A stretch of 60,361 bases of DNA, taken from the NCBI GenBank assembly GCA_050013075.1, contig JBEKFZ010000015.1, positions 1 to 60,361 on the forward strand, written 5' to 3'. Origin of the DNA: JBEKIK01 sp050013075. GTDB lineage: Bacteria > Planctomycetota > Planctomycetia > Pirellulales > Thermoguttaceae. A program made the translations under genes and the position numbers. The notes under the pieces are model-generated. The model saw nothing but the letters and a program-made list of their open reading frames with translations, searched no databases and was not told where the DNA came from. Shown in pieces: positions 42,777 to 51,260 of this stretch (position 1 is its first letter; each line of letters starts with the position of its first letter).

Positions 42777-43820
42777 TCACTCAAATAACGTTACATACCC
42801 ATATTCTTTTAAAAGTAATTCAAGCTCTCCGGATAGTTCAAGATCGCGGAATTTATGATTGATGCGCAAAAAACCCTCATACATTGCTAATCCATCTTTT
42901 TTTGCCCAATAAATCATCAAGTACATTGCATAAAAGGCGAGTTCTTCACATCCTTGCTCTATCGCCCGAATAGCAACTTCTCCCATTTTTTTCTCAATAG
43001 AAGGATCTACACATAAAATGGAGTATAAATCTTGTCCAGAGCCACCTCTCTGCCAATCTTCAGATGGTATAGCTTTCATCAAATAAGCTATTTCATCCTC
43101 TGATAATCGAAGATGAGCTTTAACTTCTGCACAAACGGTTTCTGGAATCCAATTTCCTTTATGCCAAAAGATATCTGGATGTGGTGTTGCATGGGCAAGA
43201 ATCCTAATTGCAAGTCTTAAATTGTCATCTTTGAACATACCAAGCAGATATCGAAGCAATATTAATAATCGCGCATCAGAACGTCCAAGAGCAAAACAAT
43301 CCAGAAGAGCAACTGTTCTAGCTGATTCATCATTGGATGTAAGTTGGAGTAAGGCTGGCCCAGCAACCATCTGTCTATGATAAGATTGAAAACATTTTCT
43401 GAAATCACTTTCTAGACTTTCTTGATTAAGAATCCTTGTAGCATCAACTGGAATGAAAGATGGTAAAGACTCGCTTATATTTCGCAAATAATCACTAATA
43501 TTGCACCATCGTAATTTTTTGTCATCGGGATCATAGATAATACCTGCAACCGGTACACTTGATTGTCGCCATACATTTACATGGTCTTCATCGATTGGTA
43601 TACCATAACCACTTGAACGTCGATATGATTCTCCTCCTTTCACCTGAACCGCAATGCAAAGCCCAGTTATATCATCGCCTTCAATTAGATCAACATATGC
43701 ATCTTTCCCATAGTCATTCGCCAATTCAACTTCCTGAAAAACGCAGTTGCATGACTCAAAAAAAGTCCTGACCGCATTGACCGCTTCACGTTCGATCTTT
43801 CTATTCTTTCGGATTTTCAT
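42777..43820 (-). CDS. DUF4365 nuclease-like protein
   Basis: 347 aa. The N-terminal ~130 residues match DUF4365: KIEREAVNAVRTFFES, NDYGKDAYVDLIEGD and CIAVQVKGGESYR, a D-x(n)-Q-x-K arrangement typical of PD-(D/E)xK-like nucleases. The C-terminal ~200 residues are helical and not recognised. DUF4365 proteins are often found in defence or mobile contexts. The gene is clearly AT-rich beside its neighbours, a sign of acquisition, and lies next to a toxin-antitoxin pair on the same strand. Confidence 0.75.
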   Translation of the reverse strand: MKIRKNRKIEREAVNAVRTFFESCNCVFQEVELANDYGKDAYVDLIEGDDITGLCIAVQVKGGESYRRSSGYGIPIDEDHVNVWRQSSVPVAGIIYDPDDKKLRWCNISDYLRNISESLPSFIPVDATRILNQESLESDFRKCFQSYHRQMVAGPALLQLTSNDESARTVALLDCFALGRSDARLLILLRYLLGMFKDDNLRLAIRILAHATPHPDIFWHKGNWIPETVCAEVKAHLRLSEDEIAYLMKAIPSEDWQRGGSGQDLYSILCVDPSIEKKMGEVAIRAIEQGCEELAFYAMYLMIYWAKKDGLAMYEGFLRINHKFRDLELSGELELLLKEYGYVTLFE

Positions 43821-43986
43821 ATATCAGAACTTATTGATATGAATTTCCCAACTAAATCGCGCATATATCACGACAAACCTTCGGTCAGCGCTCGGCTTGT
43901 CAAGTAGAAATTGTCAAGGCGGATCGTCCATATAATTCCTTATAGGATTATTATGAACCCGATACAAGGACCTAAGGCCCTGCAAT

Positions 43987-44310
43987 TCACTGTGTGGCAT
44001 GAGGAACCATCGAGATTGTTACGTCCACGGCCTGGGTGAGACGGTCGAGCACGTCGGAGCGAAGCGTTCGCTCCCCTTCCAAAAAATCGCAGAGGAGAGT
44101 AGTTGAAATGCCGGCCTCGCGCCCAATGTCTCCCAGCGGCCGGCGACTGTGATGGATCGCTCGTCGCAAGTGCCCGCTTAGCGTATCTTCATCGGCCGCT
44201 TCGCGCATGCGAACATCGCGATCGGCCAGATCGGGCAACTCCTGTTCGATCAACTTCCGATCGGCCTCCATCCGAGACAATAATTCTTCTGGAATTTGCC
44301 GTGCGCTCAT
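43987..44310 (-). CDS. XRE-type helix-turn-helix protein, probable antitoxin
   Basis: 107 aa. The C-terminal half (RRPLGDIGREAGISTTLLCDFLEGERTLRSDVLDRL) is a Cro/XRE helix-turn-helix. The N-terminal half is charged and helical. It is downstream of a small DUF4258/BrnT-like toxin gene with a 47-bp gap and the same strand, an arrangement usual for toxin-first modules, so it probably binds the toxin and represses the pair. Confidence 0.72.
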   Translation of the reverse strand: MSARQIPEELLSRMEADRKLIEQELPDLADRDVRMREAADEDTLSGHLRRAIHHSRRPLGDIGREAGISTTLLCDFLEGERTLRSDVLDRLTQAVDVTISMVPHATQ

Positions 44311-44357
44311 GGTTTTCGCTCCTATCGCTGCGGCCGTTCTCAGTGATGGGAGATTTC

Positions 44358-44582
44358 TTACGCGGTGATTGGGATAATGGTCAGCATGTCAAGATATTCG
44401 TATACGCAAAGCAGGTAGCGTCCGTCAGGCGTCTCGCCCCAGCAACACGGTCTTCCGGTAGATCGGCTCTCGCCGCGTCGCTCGGGGTGATTAACAACAC
44501 TCTCAAAGTCCTCGCGGCTTACATCATGCTCCGACAAATAAGCTACGATTTCGTCAGTCCATTGGAATTGGAAATATGCCAT
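44358..44582 (-). CDS. DUF4258/BrnT-like small protein, probable toxin
   Basis: 74 aa: MAYFQFQWTDEIVAYLSEHD, then VSREDFESVVNHPERRGES, and DGRYLLCVYEYLDMLTIIPITA. The layout (aromatic strand, helix with EHDVS-x-x-DFE, Gly/Arg turn, two strands) fits the RelE-like DUF4258/BrnT fold. Followed by an XRE gene. It is a toxin by context; no activity can be read from the sequence. Confidence 0.6.
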   Translation of the reverse strand: MAYFQFQWTDEIVAYLSEHDVSREDFESVVNHPERRGESRSTGRPCCWGETPDGRYLLCVYEYLDMLTIIPITA

Positions 44583-45013
44583 CCAAGATACTCCTCACAC
44601 AAATATTATTATAATCTTATACTCGGGACTGAAAAGGTGAAGGCTACCAAACATGGGTAACATGAAATATGGATAATAGCGGACATGGACAGCTAATATC
44701 TAAACAAAGAATCCTGAGAGAATTCGTTCTTCTTAGCTACTATCCAAAAATCACTTTTAAGTTTGCAAGGCAATCTGCCCTCAGCCCCGGCCCCTCCCCA
44801 GCAAGTGGGGGAGGGGGGTAATGCTTGGACAGCCCCTTATGTACAAATCTCTAAAACCTTTACGCCGGGCTGGAGTAAAACCGGGAAATGGGGGATAATG
44901 CTTAATTAACCTAACCGCCCTAAGCCTGCCCCTCTCCCGACCACTGCGCAGTGCATGGCAAGGGGGGCGGGAACTACCGGGCGGGATAAAGCATCTTATA
45001 TTATGAGCCTGAC
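44583..45013. other. 431-bp gap with GC-rich hairpin repeats
   Basis: No gene seen. 44791-44818 is a CCCCTCCCCA / TGGGGGAGGGG hairpin. 44934-44976 holds a similar CCCCTCTCCC ... GGGGGGCGGG block with an internal CTGCGCAG palindrome. The promoter for the sigma-factor gene should lie near its 3' end; no box was recognised. Confidence 0.5.
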
Positions 45014-45577
45014 GTGAGCGATGACGCCAATTTGATCGCCGAAACCCTGGCAGGCCAAACCGCGGCCTTTGGAAAGCTGGTCGAAAAGTACCAGGACCGG
45101 CTTTTCAACACCGTGGCACACCTGGCCGGCAACGTCGAGGACGCACGCGATATCGTTCAAGAGGCCTTTGTCCAGGCGTTTATCAAATTGGACTCGTTCC
45201 GCGGCTCCAGTGCGTTTTATACTTGGTTATACCGCATCGCCTTTAACATGACCGCCGCTTGGCGCAGAAAACGTAAGCCCGTGGGTTCGATCGACCGCAA
45301 CCGCGAACAAATCGGACTGGAACCGATGGACAACTGCAACGGCCCCCTGGAACAACTCGAACAGAAGGAGCGCTGCCGCCAAGTCCGGCACGCGCTTAAA
45401 CAACTAAGCGACGAACACCGCAAAATCCTGGTGCTGCGCGAAATCGAAGGCTGCGGGTACGAGACAATCGCCGAAATCCTGGACCTGCCCATAGGCACAG
45501 TGCGCAGCCGCCTGCATCGGGCAAGGTTGCAATTGCGCGAGGAATTGAAAGAAGTGATAAGTTTTAAGAGCTTCTAA
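45014..45577 (+). CDS. ECF-type RNA polymerase sigma factor
   Basis: 187 aa from GTG. Region 2 (AFGKLVEKYQDRLFNTVAHL, DARDIVQEAFVQAF, FYTWLYRIAFNMTAAWRRKR) and region 4 (LSDEHRKILVLREIEGCGYETIAEILDLPIGTVRSRLHRARLQLRE) are complete; regions 1 and 3 are absent, as in ECF sigmas. The next gene encodes a membrane protein with an anti-sigma-like N-terminus, so the pair probably forms an envelope-signal switch. The last codons and stop lie in the outer arm of a long inverted repeat. Confidence 0.9.
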   Translation: MSDDANLIAETLAGQTAAFGKLVEKYQDRLFNTVAHLAGNVEDARDIVQEAFVQAFIKLDSFRGSSAFYTWLYRIAFNMTAAWRRKRKPVGSIDRNREQIGLEPMDNCNGPLEQLEQKERCRQVRHALKQLSDEHRKILVLREIEGCGYETIAEILDLPIGTVRSRLHRARLQLREELKEVISFKSF

Positions 45578-45696
45578 CAAAATGAAGTTAAATATTAAGT
45601 TGTGTGCCACTGCTTGCTTGCAAGCAGTAATTTTCCGCTACTTCCAACAGCACTGCTTGCAAGCAAGCAGTGGCACACCTCATTTTGTTAGATGCT
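45569..45696. repeat. Composite inverted repeat over the sigma-factor stop codon
   Basis: Inner arms 45602-45628 and 45652-45678 are 27-bp perfect inverted copies (GTGTGCCACTGC at the outer end). Outer arms 45569-45585 and 45680-45696 match at 16 of 17 positions. The left outer-to-inner spacer is 16 nt, the right only 1 nt. A related CACTGCTTC palindrome is at 58992. Confidence 0.9.
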
Positions 45697-45698
45697 CT

Positions 45699-45775
45699 AA
45701 GTGATAAGATACAAGTTATAATTGATAAGTTTAATGGCCTGTGACTTATAACTTAAAACTTATAACTGAAAACCA
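45699..45775. repeat. 11-unit heptamer array upstream of the anti-sigma gene
   Basis: Units AAGTGAT, AAGATAC, AAGTTAT, AATTGAT, AAGTTTA, ATGGCCT, GTGACTT, ATAACTT, AAAACTT, ATAACTG, AAAACCA, all in phase. They fill the gap between the inverted repeat and the anti-sigma start region. Confidence 0.85.
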
Positions 45776-45788
45776 AATGTATTTAGCC

Positions 45789-47579
45789 ATGAACGATTTG
45801 CCGGATAACGAACTGCTGAGCGCGTATCTTGACGGCGAATTGACCGCCGATCAACGGGCGCAAGTCGAACATTTGCTGGCGACAAATCCTGCCGCCGGGA
45901 AACTGCTCGAGGAACTGCGTTCGCTTAGCTCCGCGCTAAAATCCTTGCCCCGGCAACAATTGGGCGAGGATCTTAGCGAAAACGTCTTGCGAATCGCCCA
46001 GCGCCGCATCTCGACCGAAAAAATGGGGACTAGCTCCGCTGGGGCGCCTGCCTCCATTATTTCGGAGCCAGTCCCCATTTTTTCAACAATTCTCCGCCGG
46101 CTGAAAAATCCCCGCCTGTGGGTTTGGGAAATCGTGATTGTCGCCGTGGCCGTATTGCTCATGGTGTACTATCCCAATCAGAACGCTAATCGCAACGTCG
46201 CTGCGCCCGGAAATGCGGAGCGAAGTATCGCCATGGCCTCCAAACCGGAGGTAAAACCAACCATCACCGAGCGAACTTCCGATAAACGGGCGGTTCAATC
46301 TCCGGACTTTGCCGACCGGAACGAACCATCGGCCTTGCGAAAATCCGGTGAAGAGGCGGGCAAGACTGATGCGACGGGGCGATTAGAAGGCGTGGAAAAG
46401 CCGGCCGAAGGTAAATCCGCCGCCGCACCGGAAAGGCCCGCCCTGGATAGAGTGGAATTAGCAAAAAAAGAAGGCGTAACATCCGGCGATAAACTCGCAG
46501 CCAAGGACATGACCAAGGCCGCGTTTAAGGCGGCGGCTAAAGGAGCCGAATCCGCCGCACCGTCTTCGACTCCCGCAGCAGGCCTTACAATTCAAAGCCA
46601 ATCCCAGTCGGGGGGAACCCGGATCGCCGAAACCGTGAATGCAAGTAAATCCTTATCGCAAATCAAACCGGCAGAGCCGCCCGCCGAGAAAAAACCCGCC
46701 GACCAGCTAAAATCCCCAGCCGTATCCGCCGACGAACTGCTTGTAGTCCGTTGCGAGATCACGCCGGAGGCTGTAAAAAACCACGCCTTTGATAAAATTC
46801 TTACAGACAATGCCATTGTTTGGAGCGAAACGCCGAAAGAAAATTTGGATGCCAAAAATCTGTCCGCAATTGAACTTTCGGAAACAGGACCTTTGGAAAT
46901 CGTTTATGTGGAAGCCTCGCCCGCCCAAATCGAAGCCGCGCTAAACAGTCTATCGGCCCAAACCGACGCCTTCAAAAACGTATCGGTCGTGTCGGCAAAA
47001 GCGGACTCCCGGCTTCAACATGCCGTCGGCGGCGCCAATTTCCGCCGCGAAATGGCTAAATCAGCCCTGGGAACGCGGGCCAACGTAGAGCAAACCGCGG
47101 AACCGGCTGAAGGTCAATCTCAATACGGTTACAAGCCCGATTCCTCCGCGTCCGTAAACGCCGCGTTGGGACGAGCTCAACACATTCCTTTTTCCTACGG
47201 ATATAACGCAAAAGCGTCCGGCGTTGGAACGGAAGTTCAAAAACAAGAACTCTCTGGCGCCGTCCAAAAGCCATGGCCTGAAACGATACAGTCAAAATCA
47301 TCGGCACAAGCAGTTCAGAACCAACCTGGCCTCCAACAGGTACAACATCCTGCTGCAGAAGTGCAAAACCGGCAAGAAGCTTATTCCCTGCGAGATAATT
47401 TCCACATCGCGCCATCCGCCCAGGCTGCTTCGCCGGGCATGGGGAGGGTGTTATTCGTGTTTCAGGTGATCGAAACGAAAAACGCCGCTAGAAACTCCGA
47501 GCAAAACGCCCCCGCCAATGCCGCCGGCGCCGACGCTAAAGCGCCTGAAGCAAATCCAGCCAAGCAACAAACCAAATAA
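45789..47579 (+). CDS. Anti-sigma-like membrane protein with in-frame repeat insertion
   Basis: 596 aa from MNDLPDNELLSAYLDGELTAD, an N-terminus typical of anti-sigma factors of the RseA/FecR-like type in Planctomycetota; no zinc HxxxCxxC is seen. One TM helix (WEIVIVAVAVLLMVYY) separates it from a ~450-residue low-complexity periplasmic part rich in Ala, Lys and Gln, with a more ordered section (ELLVVRCEITPEAVKNHAFDKIL...ASPAQIEAALNSLS). An ATG at 45777 is also possible. Residues ~77-99 come from a palindromic repeat inserted in frame between the anti-sigma region and the TM helix. Confidence 0.75.
   Translation: MNDLPDNELLSAYLDGELTADQRAQVEHLLATNPAAGKLLEELRSLSSALKSLPRQQLGEDLSENVLRIAQRRISTEKMGTSSAGAPASIISEPVPIFSTILRRLKNPRLWVWEIVIVAVAVLLMVYYPNQNANRNVAAPGNAERSIAMASKPEVKPTITERTSDKRAVQSPDFADRNEPSALRKSGEEAGKTDATGRLEGVEKPAEGKSAAAPERPALDRVELAKKEGVTSGDKLAAKDMTKAAFKAAAKGAESAAPSSTPAAGLTIQSQSQSGGTRIAETVNASKSLSQIKPAEPPAEKKPADQLKSPAVSADELLVVRCEITPEAVKNHAFDKILTDNAIVWSETPKENLDAKNLSAIELSETGPLEIVYVEASPAQIEAALNSLSAQTDAFKNVSVVSAKADSRLQHAVGGANFRREMAKSALGTRANVEQTAEPAEGQSQYGYKPDSSASVNAALGRAQHIPFSYGYNAKASGVGTEVQKQELSGAVQKPWPETIQSKSSAQAVQNQPGLQQVQHPAAEVQNRQEAYSLRDNFHIAPSAQAASPGMGRVLFVFQVIETKNAARNSEQNAPANAAGADAKAPEANPAKQQTK
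46018..46083. repeat. Palindromic element inserted inside the anti-sigma coding region
   Basis: Arms 46018-46038 and 46063-46083 (AAAAAATGGGGACT outermost, then GCTCCG) match at 20 of 21 positions around a 24-nt loop. At 66 bp it is a whole number of codons, so the reading frame continues through it. Confidence 0.92.
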
Positions 47580-48005
47580 TTTGCCGCGCATTATTAAAGA
47601 ACATTCCTCTCGTTCCCACACTCTGCGTGGGAATGGGCGACGGGCGAATCTCTTGCCTTTAATGCTGATGCAGAGTGCTGGAAAATGCTGGTTCCAACGC
47701 AGAGCGTTGGAACCAGCGAACATTTTTATCGACATTTTTTCCACTATCCATCGTCCGGTTTTCGGCATACGTCTTAGGGTGGAAAGATGTTTTATTAGCC
47801 GTTTTTTCCGCATTTCGCTGTCTCCAATCCGCCCTTGAAATCCGACCTCTTGTCGTCTAACCCTCGGAATTTGGTACAATAATTAGCGGTCACCCACGTT
47901 AAGGTCGTAGGCTGGGATGAGGTTCTTTTTTCCCACAGCCGAGGAAAAATAGAACGCCCAACCCAGCCTACGCTTATTTAGTGACAAAGAGTAGAATCAC
48001 CAATT
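47580..48005. repeat. Cluster of three different palindromes
   Basis: 47611-47636 is CGTTCCCAC...GCGTGGGAA (related to the element at 21960). 47687-47717 is a 14-bp perfect stem GCTGGTTCCAACGC with an AGA loop. 47906-47972 has 11-bp arms CGTAGGCTGGG / CCCAGCCTACG. No gene is seen in this 426-bp stretch. Confidence 0.88.
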
Positions 48006-48047
48006 ATTTCTCCCTAATCTCTAGCCCCTAACCCTTAATCTCTCCGA
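48006..48047. repeat. Heptamer array upstream of the gene at 48053
   Basis: Units CCTAATC, TCTAGCC, CCTAACC, CTTAATC, TCTCCGA in phase, ending 5 bp before the ATG. Confidence 0.8.
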
Positions 48048-48052
48048 TAATT

Positions 48053-48859
48053 ATGATCCATGATTCTGCATTGGAAGCGGAAGTTTCTTCTCTGGTCCTC
48101 GATACATCGCAGGAATACATCGGCCGGTGGAACCGCCTGGTAAGCACCACGAATTGGGAAAAAGGCCGAATTATTGTCCAATGGCGCGAGGCCCTGCAAC
48201 AGGCCGGGGCGGCCGTGGCCAGTCGCACCGATGAAACCTGGGCGGAACAGGTACACGGAGTGACCCCGCAACACGTGGGACGGTTGCGCAGGGTGTACGA
48301 GCGATTCGCGGACGTATGCCAGGAGTATCCCGGGTTGTATTGGAGCCATTTTTATACGGCCTTGGACTGGCCCGACGCCGAAATGTGGTTGGAAGGGGCC
48401 GTGCAAAACGGCTGGTCGATCGCCCAGATGCGCAACCGGCGCTGGGAAACGCTCGGCGCCCAGCCGGAGTTAAAGCCCAAGGAATCGGAGATTTTTCTAA
48501 CCGAGGCGGATGAAGACGGCGTGCCGGACGGCGATCAATCATTGCCAAAAACCATTACTGAAACGCTGGGCGAGGTCCATGCCGCCAGGGCAAGAGTTGA
48601 ACGTCTTTCCGATTCGGCGTCTTTCGATTCCGGCGAAGCCGGCGCCGCGGACTCAGCAACACTCGGCATTGCACCCGCTAAACCTTTTCGCCCGTTCGAA
48701 AATCTGCCTCCAATGCCCGCGGACTTCAGTGAAGCCTTTGAACTCTTCAAGTTAGCCGTCATCAGCCGCAAACTCGCCGGGTGGCGAGACATCGCATTGG
48801 TAGACGTACTGGCGATCCTCGATGCGCTTAAGCAATTAGCCCTCGCTCCGGCGGAATGA
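48053..48859 (+). CDS. Unrecognised soluble protein, possible DNA-associated
   Basis: 268 aa, no signal peptide or TM helix. Residues ~20-130 form a helical domain (IGRWNRLVSTTNWEKGRIIVQWREAL, then YWSHFYTALDWPDAEMWLEGAVQNGWSIAQMRNRRWE). The second part resembles the W-S-x-x-x...A-x-x-NGWSxxQ pattern of DUF1016/YhcG-type N-terminal regions, but this is only a likeness. The middle is acidic and low-complexity, and the C-terminal helix is conserved-looking. Function unknown. Confidence 0.6.
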   Translation: MIHDSALEAEVSSLVLDTSQEYIGRWNRLVSTTNWEKGRIIVQWREALQQAGAAVASRTDETWAEQVHGVTPQHVGRLRRVYERFADVCQEYPGLYWSHFYTALDWPDAEMWLEGAVQNGWSIAQMRNRRWETLGAQPELKPKESEIFLTEADEDGVPDGDQSLPKTITETLGEVHAARARVERLSDSASFDSGEAGAADSATLGIAPAKPFRPFENLPPMPADFSEAFELFKLAVISRKLAGWRDIALVDVLAILDALKQLALAPAE

Positions 48860-48923
48860 TTTTGTATGGCACACGGCCTTGTGACAATAGACTCAATAAA
48901 ATAAACAGTCGAAATAACACCGC

Positions 48924-50963
48924 TTATTTCTGAACGGTCTGCCTGCCCTCGCCGACGTATTTGGCCAAAGTGGCAAAGAATTCCTTGCGTTGGATGGGTT
49001 TGGAGGCATAGTCGTTGCAGCCGGCATTAAGGCATTTTTGGCGATCGCTGGCCATGGCATGTGCGGTCAGGGCCACTATCCAACCCGTGTAACCCTCTTC
49101 GCGCAGGGCCATGGTGGCTTCATAACCATCCATTACCGGCATCTGCATGTCCATGAGGATCAGATCAAAGGGCCGGCCGGCCTTAGCCGAGGCCCTTGCG
49201 GCGTCGATCGCCTTTTTGCCGTTATCGACTATTGTCACTTCGGCTCCGGCTTTCTTGAGGATGTGGGCGATCAAGCGTTGGTTGTCGGGGCCGTCTTCGG
49301 CCAGTAAGATGCTGCCGGGCAACAAAACGGAAGGCGTTACTTTCTGCCCGATTGTTCCCTGCCACACCTTTTCCTGCAGAGTGAGCAAATTCGGCATCTC
49401 CATCATGCCAACGCCTTCAAGCGACCCCGTGGCGATGGTCATGCGGAAATGACTTCCTAAGCCGGGCTGGGTTTGCACCAACGTTACGTCGCCTCCCAGC
49501 ATTTCCGCCAGGCGTTTGCTGATCGCCAGTCCCAAGCCCGTGCCGCCGAAGCGGCGCGCCGTGGAGGTTTCGGCCTGGGAAAATTGTTGGAATAAATTTT
49601 TCGATTCCTGTTCCGTTATGCCGATGCCCATGTCAATCACATCGTACTGCATCATGGGTCGATCGCCGGGCAAAAACGATACGACCAACTTTATTTCGCC
49701 GATCTCGGTGAATTTGATGGCGTTGCCGATGAGGTTGAGCAGGATTTGCCGGACCCTGGTGGGATCGGTTTGGATGGTCTCGGGAATGGAAGTATGAAAT
49801 TCAACGCGTAATGCCAGGCCTTTGGCGGAGGCCCGCACGTGCATCAACGAATTCACGTCCGCGACCACCTGCAAGGGCGAGCAAGGAATCCGTTCCACGG
49901 TCATGCGCCGGGCTTCGATCTTGGAAATATCCAGGATATCGTTGATGATTGCCAGCAGGTGCTCGCCGTTTCGTTGGATGGTGGCCAGTTCCTCTTTGCC
50001 CCAATCCCCCTGCTGTTCTTCCAGCAGCACTTCCACAAAGCCCAGAATGGCCGTGATGGGAGTGCGGATTTCGTGGCTCATGTTGGCCAAGAACTCGCTT
50101 TTCGAGCGCGTGGCCGATTCGGCGGCGTCCTTGGAGCGTTCGAGTTCGGCCTGGGCACGTTCTTTTTCGTCGATTTCGCGGCGCAGTTGCGCGGTGCGCT
50201 CAAGAACTCTTTCTTCCAATACGTTCTGGGCCGCCAACAACTGCTTTTCCGAAGTCTCCACCCGCTCCAGCATTTTATTGAATGCGTCGTACAGAGTGCC
50301 CAACTCGTCGCGGGACGGCTGCCGTACGCGGATCGAATAATCGCCCGCCGTGGTGACTTCCACCGCCGTGCGGGCCAAGGCCAGAATCGGTTTGGACACC
50401 GCCCGCTGCAAGTTCACTGCCAGCAGGCCGGAGGCCAACAGGGAACATAACATCACCAGCGATGCAATCTTCACGTAATCCAACAATTGTCGGGTTAAAA
50501 AACTCACGTTTTCCCGCAGATACAACGTTCCCACAAACTCTTCGCCGTCTTGCACTTTTTGGAACATCTCCAGCGTTCCGCTGTCGGTAAATTCGTGGCC
50601 GTTGTCGCCGGGCGGGGGCGGATTGACTTGGGGAACCTCCTCCTTTAAGTACGTGGTCAGCACTTTTCCCCCGCTGTCGTACAAACACGCGAATTCGATC
50701 GCCGGTTGCGATTTCAAGGATTTCAGCAGTTGTTGCGCCGCGGGCGCGTCTCGGAAACTCAACACCGCCGTGCTGTTGAAGGCCAACATACGGGCTTGAG
50801 TGCTGAGACTCTGTACCGTGGAATCGCGCATCATTTTGATGTCATTCAGCGCAAATCCGATACACGACAATACAAGCGCAACACTGGCCGAAACCATGGC
50901 CAGCAATACCAGTTTAGTTCGAATTGACAAGTCGCGAAACTTCAGCATACGTCTAACCGGCAT
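48924..50963 (-). CDS. Hybrid sensor histidine kinase/response regulator
   Basis: 679 aa from MPVRRMLKFRDLS; MLKF at 50948 is an alternative, and codons upstream of 50963 fall in a repeat. TM1 (KLVLLAMVSASVALVLSCIGFAL), a periplasmic CHASE8-like sensor (~35-155), TM2, HAMP (AVSKPILALARTAVEVTTAGDYS), HisKA with phospho-His in NMSHEIRTP, HATPase with N-box NLIGNAIKF, DMGIGI and GGTGLGLAIS, then a receiver domain with phospho-Asp in ILMDMQMPVMDG. It lies downstream of the YfiR-like and TonB genes and probably senses envelope or nutrient signals together with them. Confidence 0.9.
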   Translation of the reverse strand: MPVRRMLKFRDLSIRTKLVLLAMVSASVALVLSCIGFALNDIKMMRDSTVQSLSTQARMLAFNSTAVLSFRDAPAAQQLLKSLKSQPAIEFACLYDSGGKVLTTYLKEEVPQVNPPPPGDNGHEFTDSGTLEMFQKVQDGEEFVGTLYLRENVSFLTRQLLDYVKIASLVMLCSLLASGLLAVNLQRAVSKPILALARTAVEVTTAGDYSIRVRQPSRDELGTLYDAFNKMLERVETSEKQLLAAQNVLEERVLERTAQLRREIDEKERAQAELERSKDAAESATRSKSEFLANMSHEIRTPITAILGFVEVLLEEQQGDWGKEELATIQRNGEHLLAIINDILDISKIEARRMTVERIPCSPLQVVADVNSLMHVRASAKGLALRVEFHTSIPETIQTDPTRVRQILLNLIGNAIKFTEIGEIKLVVSFLPGDRPMMQYDVIDMGIGITEQESKNLFQQFSQAETSTARRFGGTGLGLAISKRLAEMLGGDVTLVQTQPGLGSHFRMTIATGSLEGVGMMEMPNLLTLQEKVWQGTIGQKVTPSVLLPGSILLAEDGPDNQRLIAHILKKAGAEVTIVDNGKKAIDAARASAKAGRPFDLILMDMQMPVMDGYEATMALREEGYTGWIVALTAHAMASDRQKCLNAGCNDYASKPIQRKEFFATLAKYVGEGRQTVQK

Positions 50964-50970
50964 GGATTCT

Positions 50971-51155
50971 AAATCATTACTGGATTTTTGCAAATTTCAG
51001 AATCAAGGTCCCCTCTCCCTCCGGGAGAGGGCTAGGGTGAGGGCTGTTGGCCTAAAAATGGCTTGCGTTGCTTGTGTGCTTTTCCCATGCCCTCACCCCC
51101 TGCCCATCTCCAAAGGGAGAGGGGACCAATTTGCAAAAGTCCAGTCATTATTTAT
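50971..51155. repeat. Large inverted-repeat element between the kinase and YfiR-like genes
   Basis: Outer arms contain ACTGG-A-TTTTTGCAAATT (50980-50997) and its inverse (51130-51148). Inner arms are GGTCCCCTCTCCCT...GGGTGAGGGC (51007-51043) and the inverse GCCCTCACCCC...GGGAGAGGGGACC (51089-51126). It abuts the kinase start codon. Confidence 0.8.
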
Positions 51156-51260
51156 AACCGATACGAAAAAACTTCATTTACCGCCCCTCTAGCGTGCAAT
51201 GAATTTCTCTTGTTGCGGCGCGAGTTGTAAAATCACTCACGCTCAATTGGAATTCTTCAC

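Noticed and set aside
44103..44660. 185-codon forward frame across the toxin-antitoxin pair
   Set aside because: It overlaps two reverse-strand genes that form a sensible module; the forward translation is featureless.
49839..50450. 203-codon forward frame antisense to the hybrid kinase
   Set aside because: It covers the HAMP/HisKA region of a well-supported kinase.
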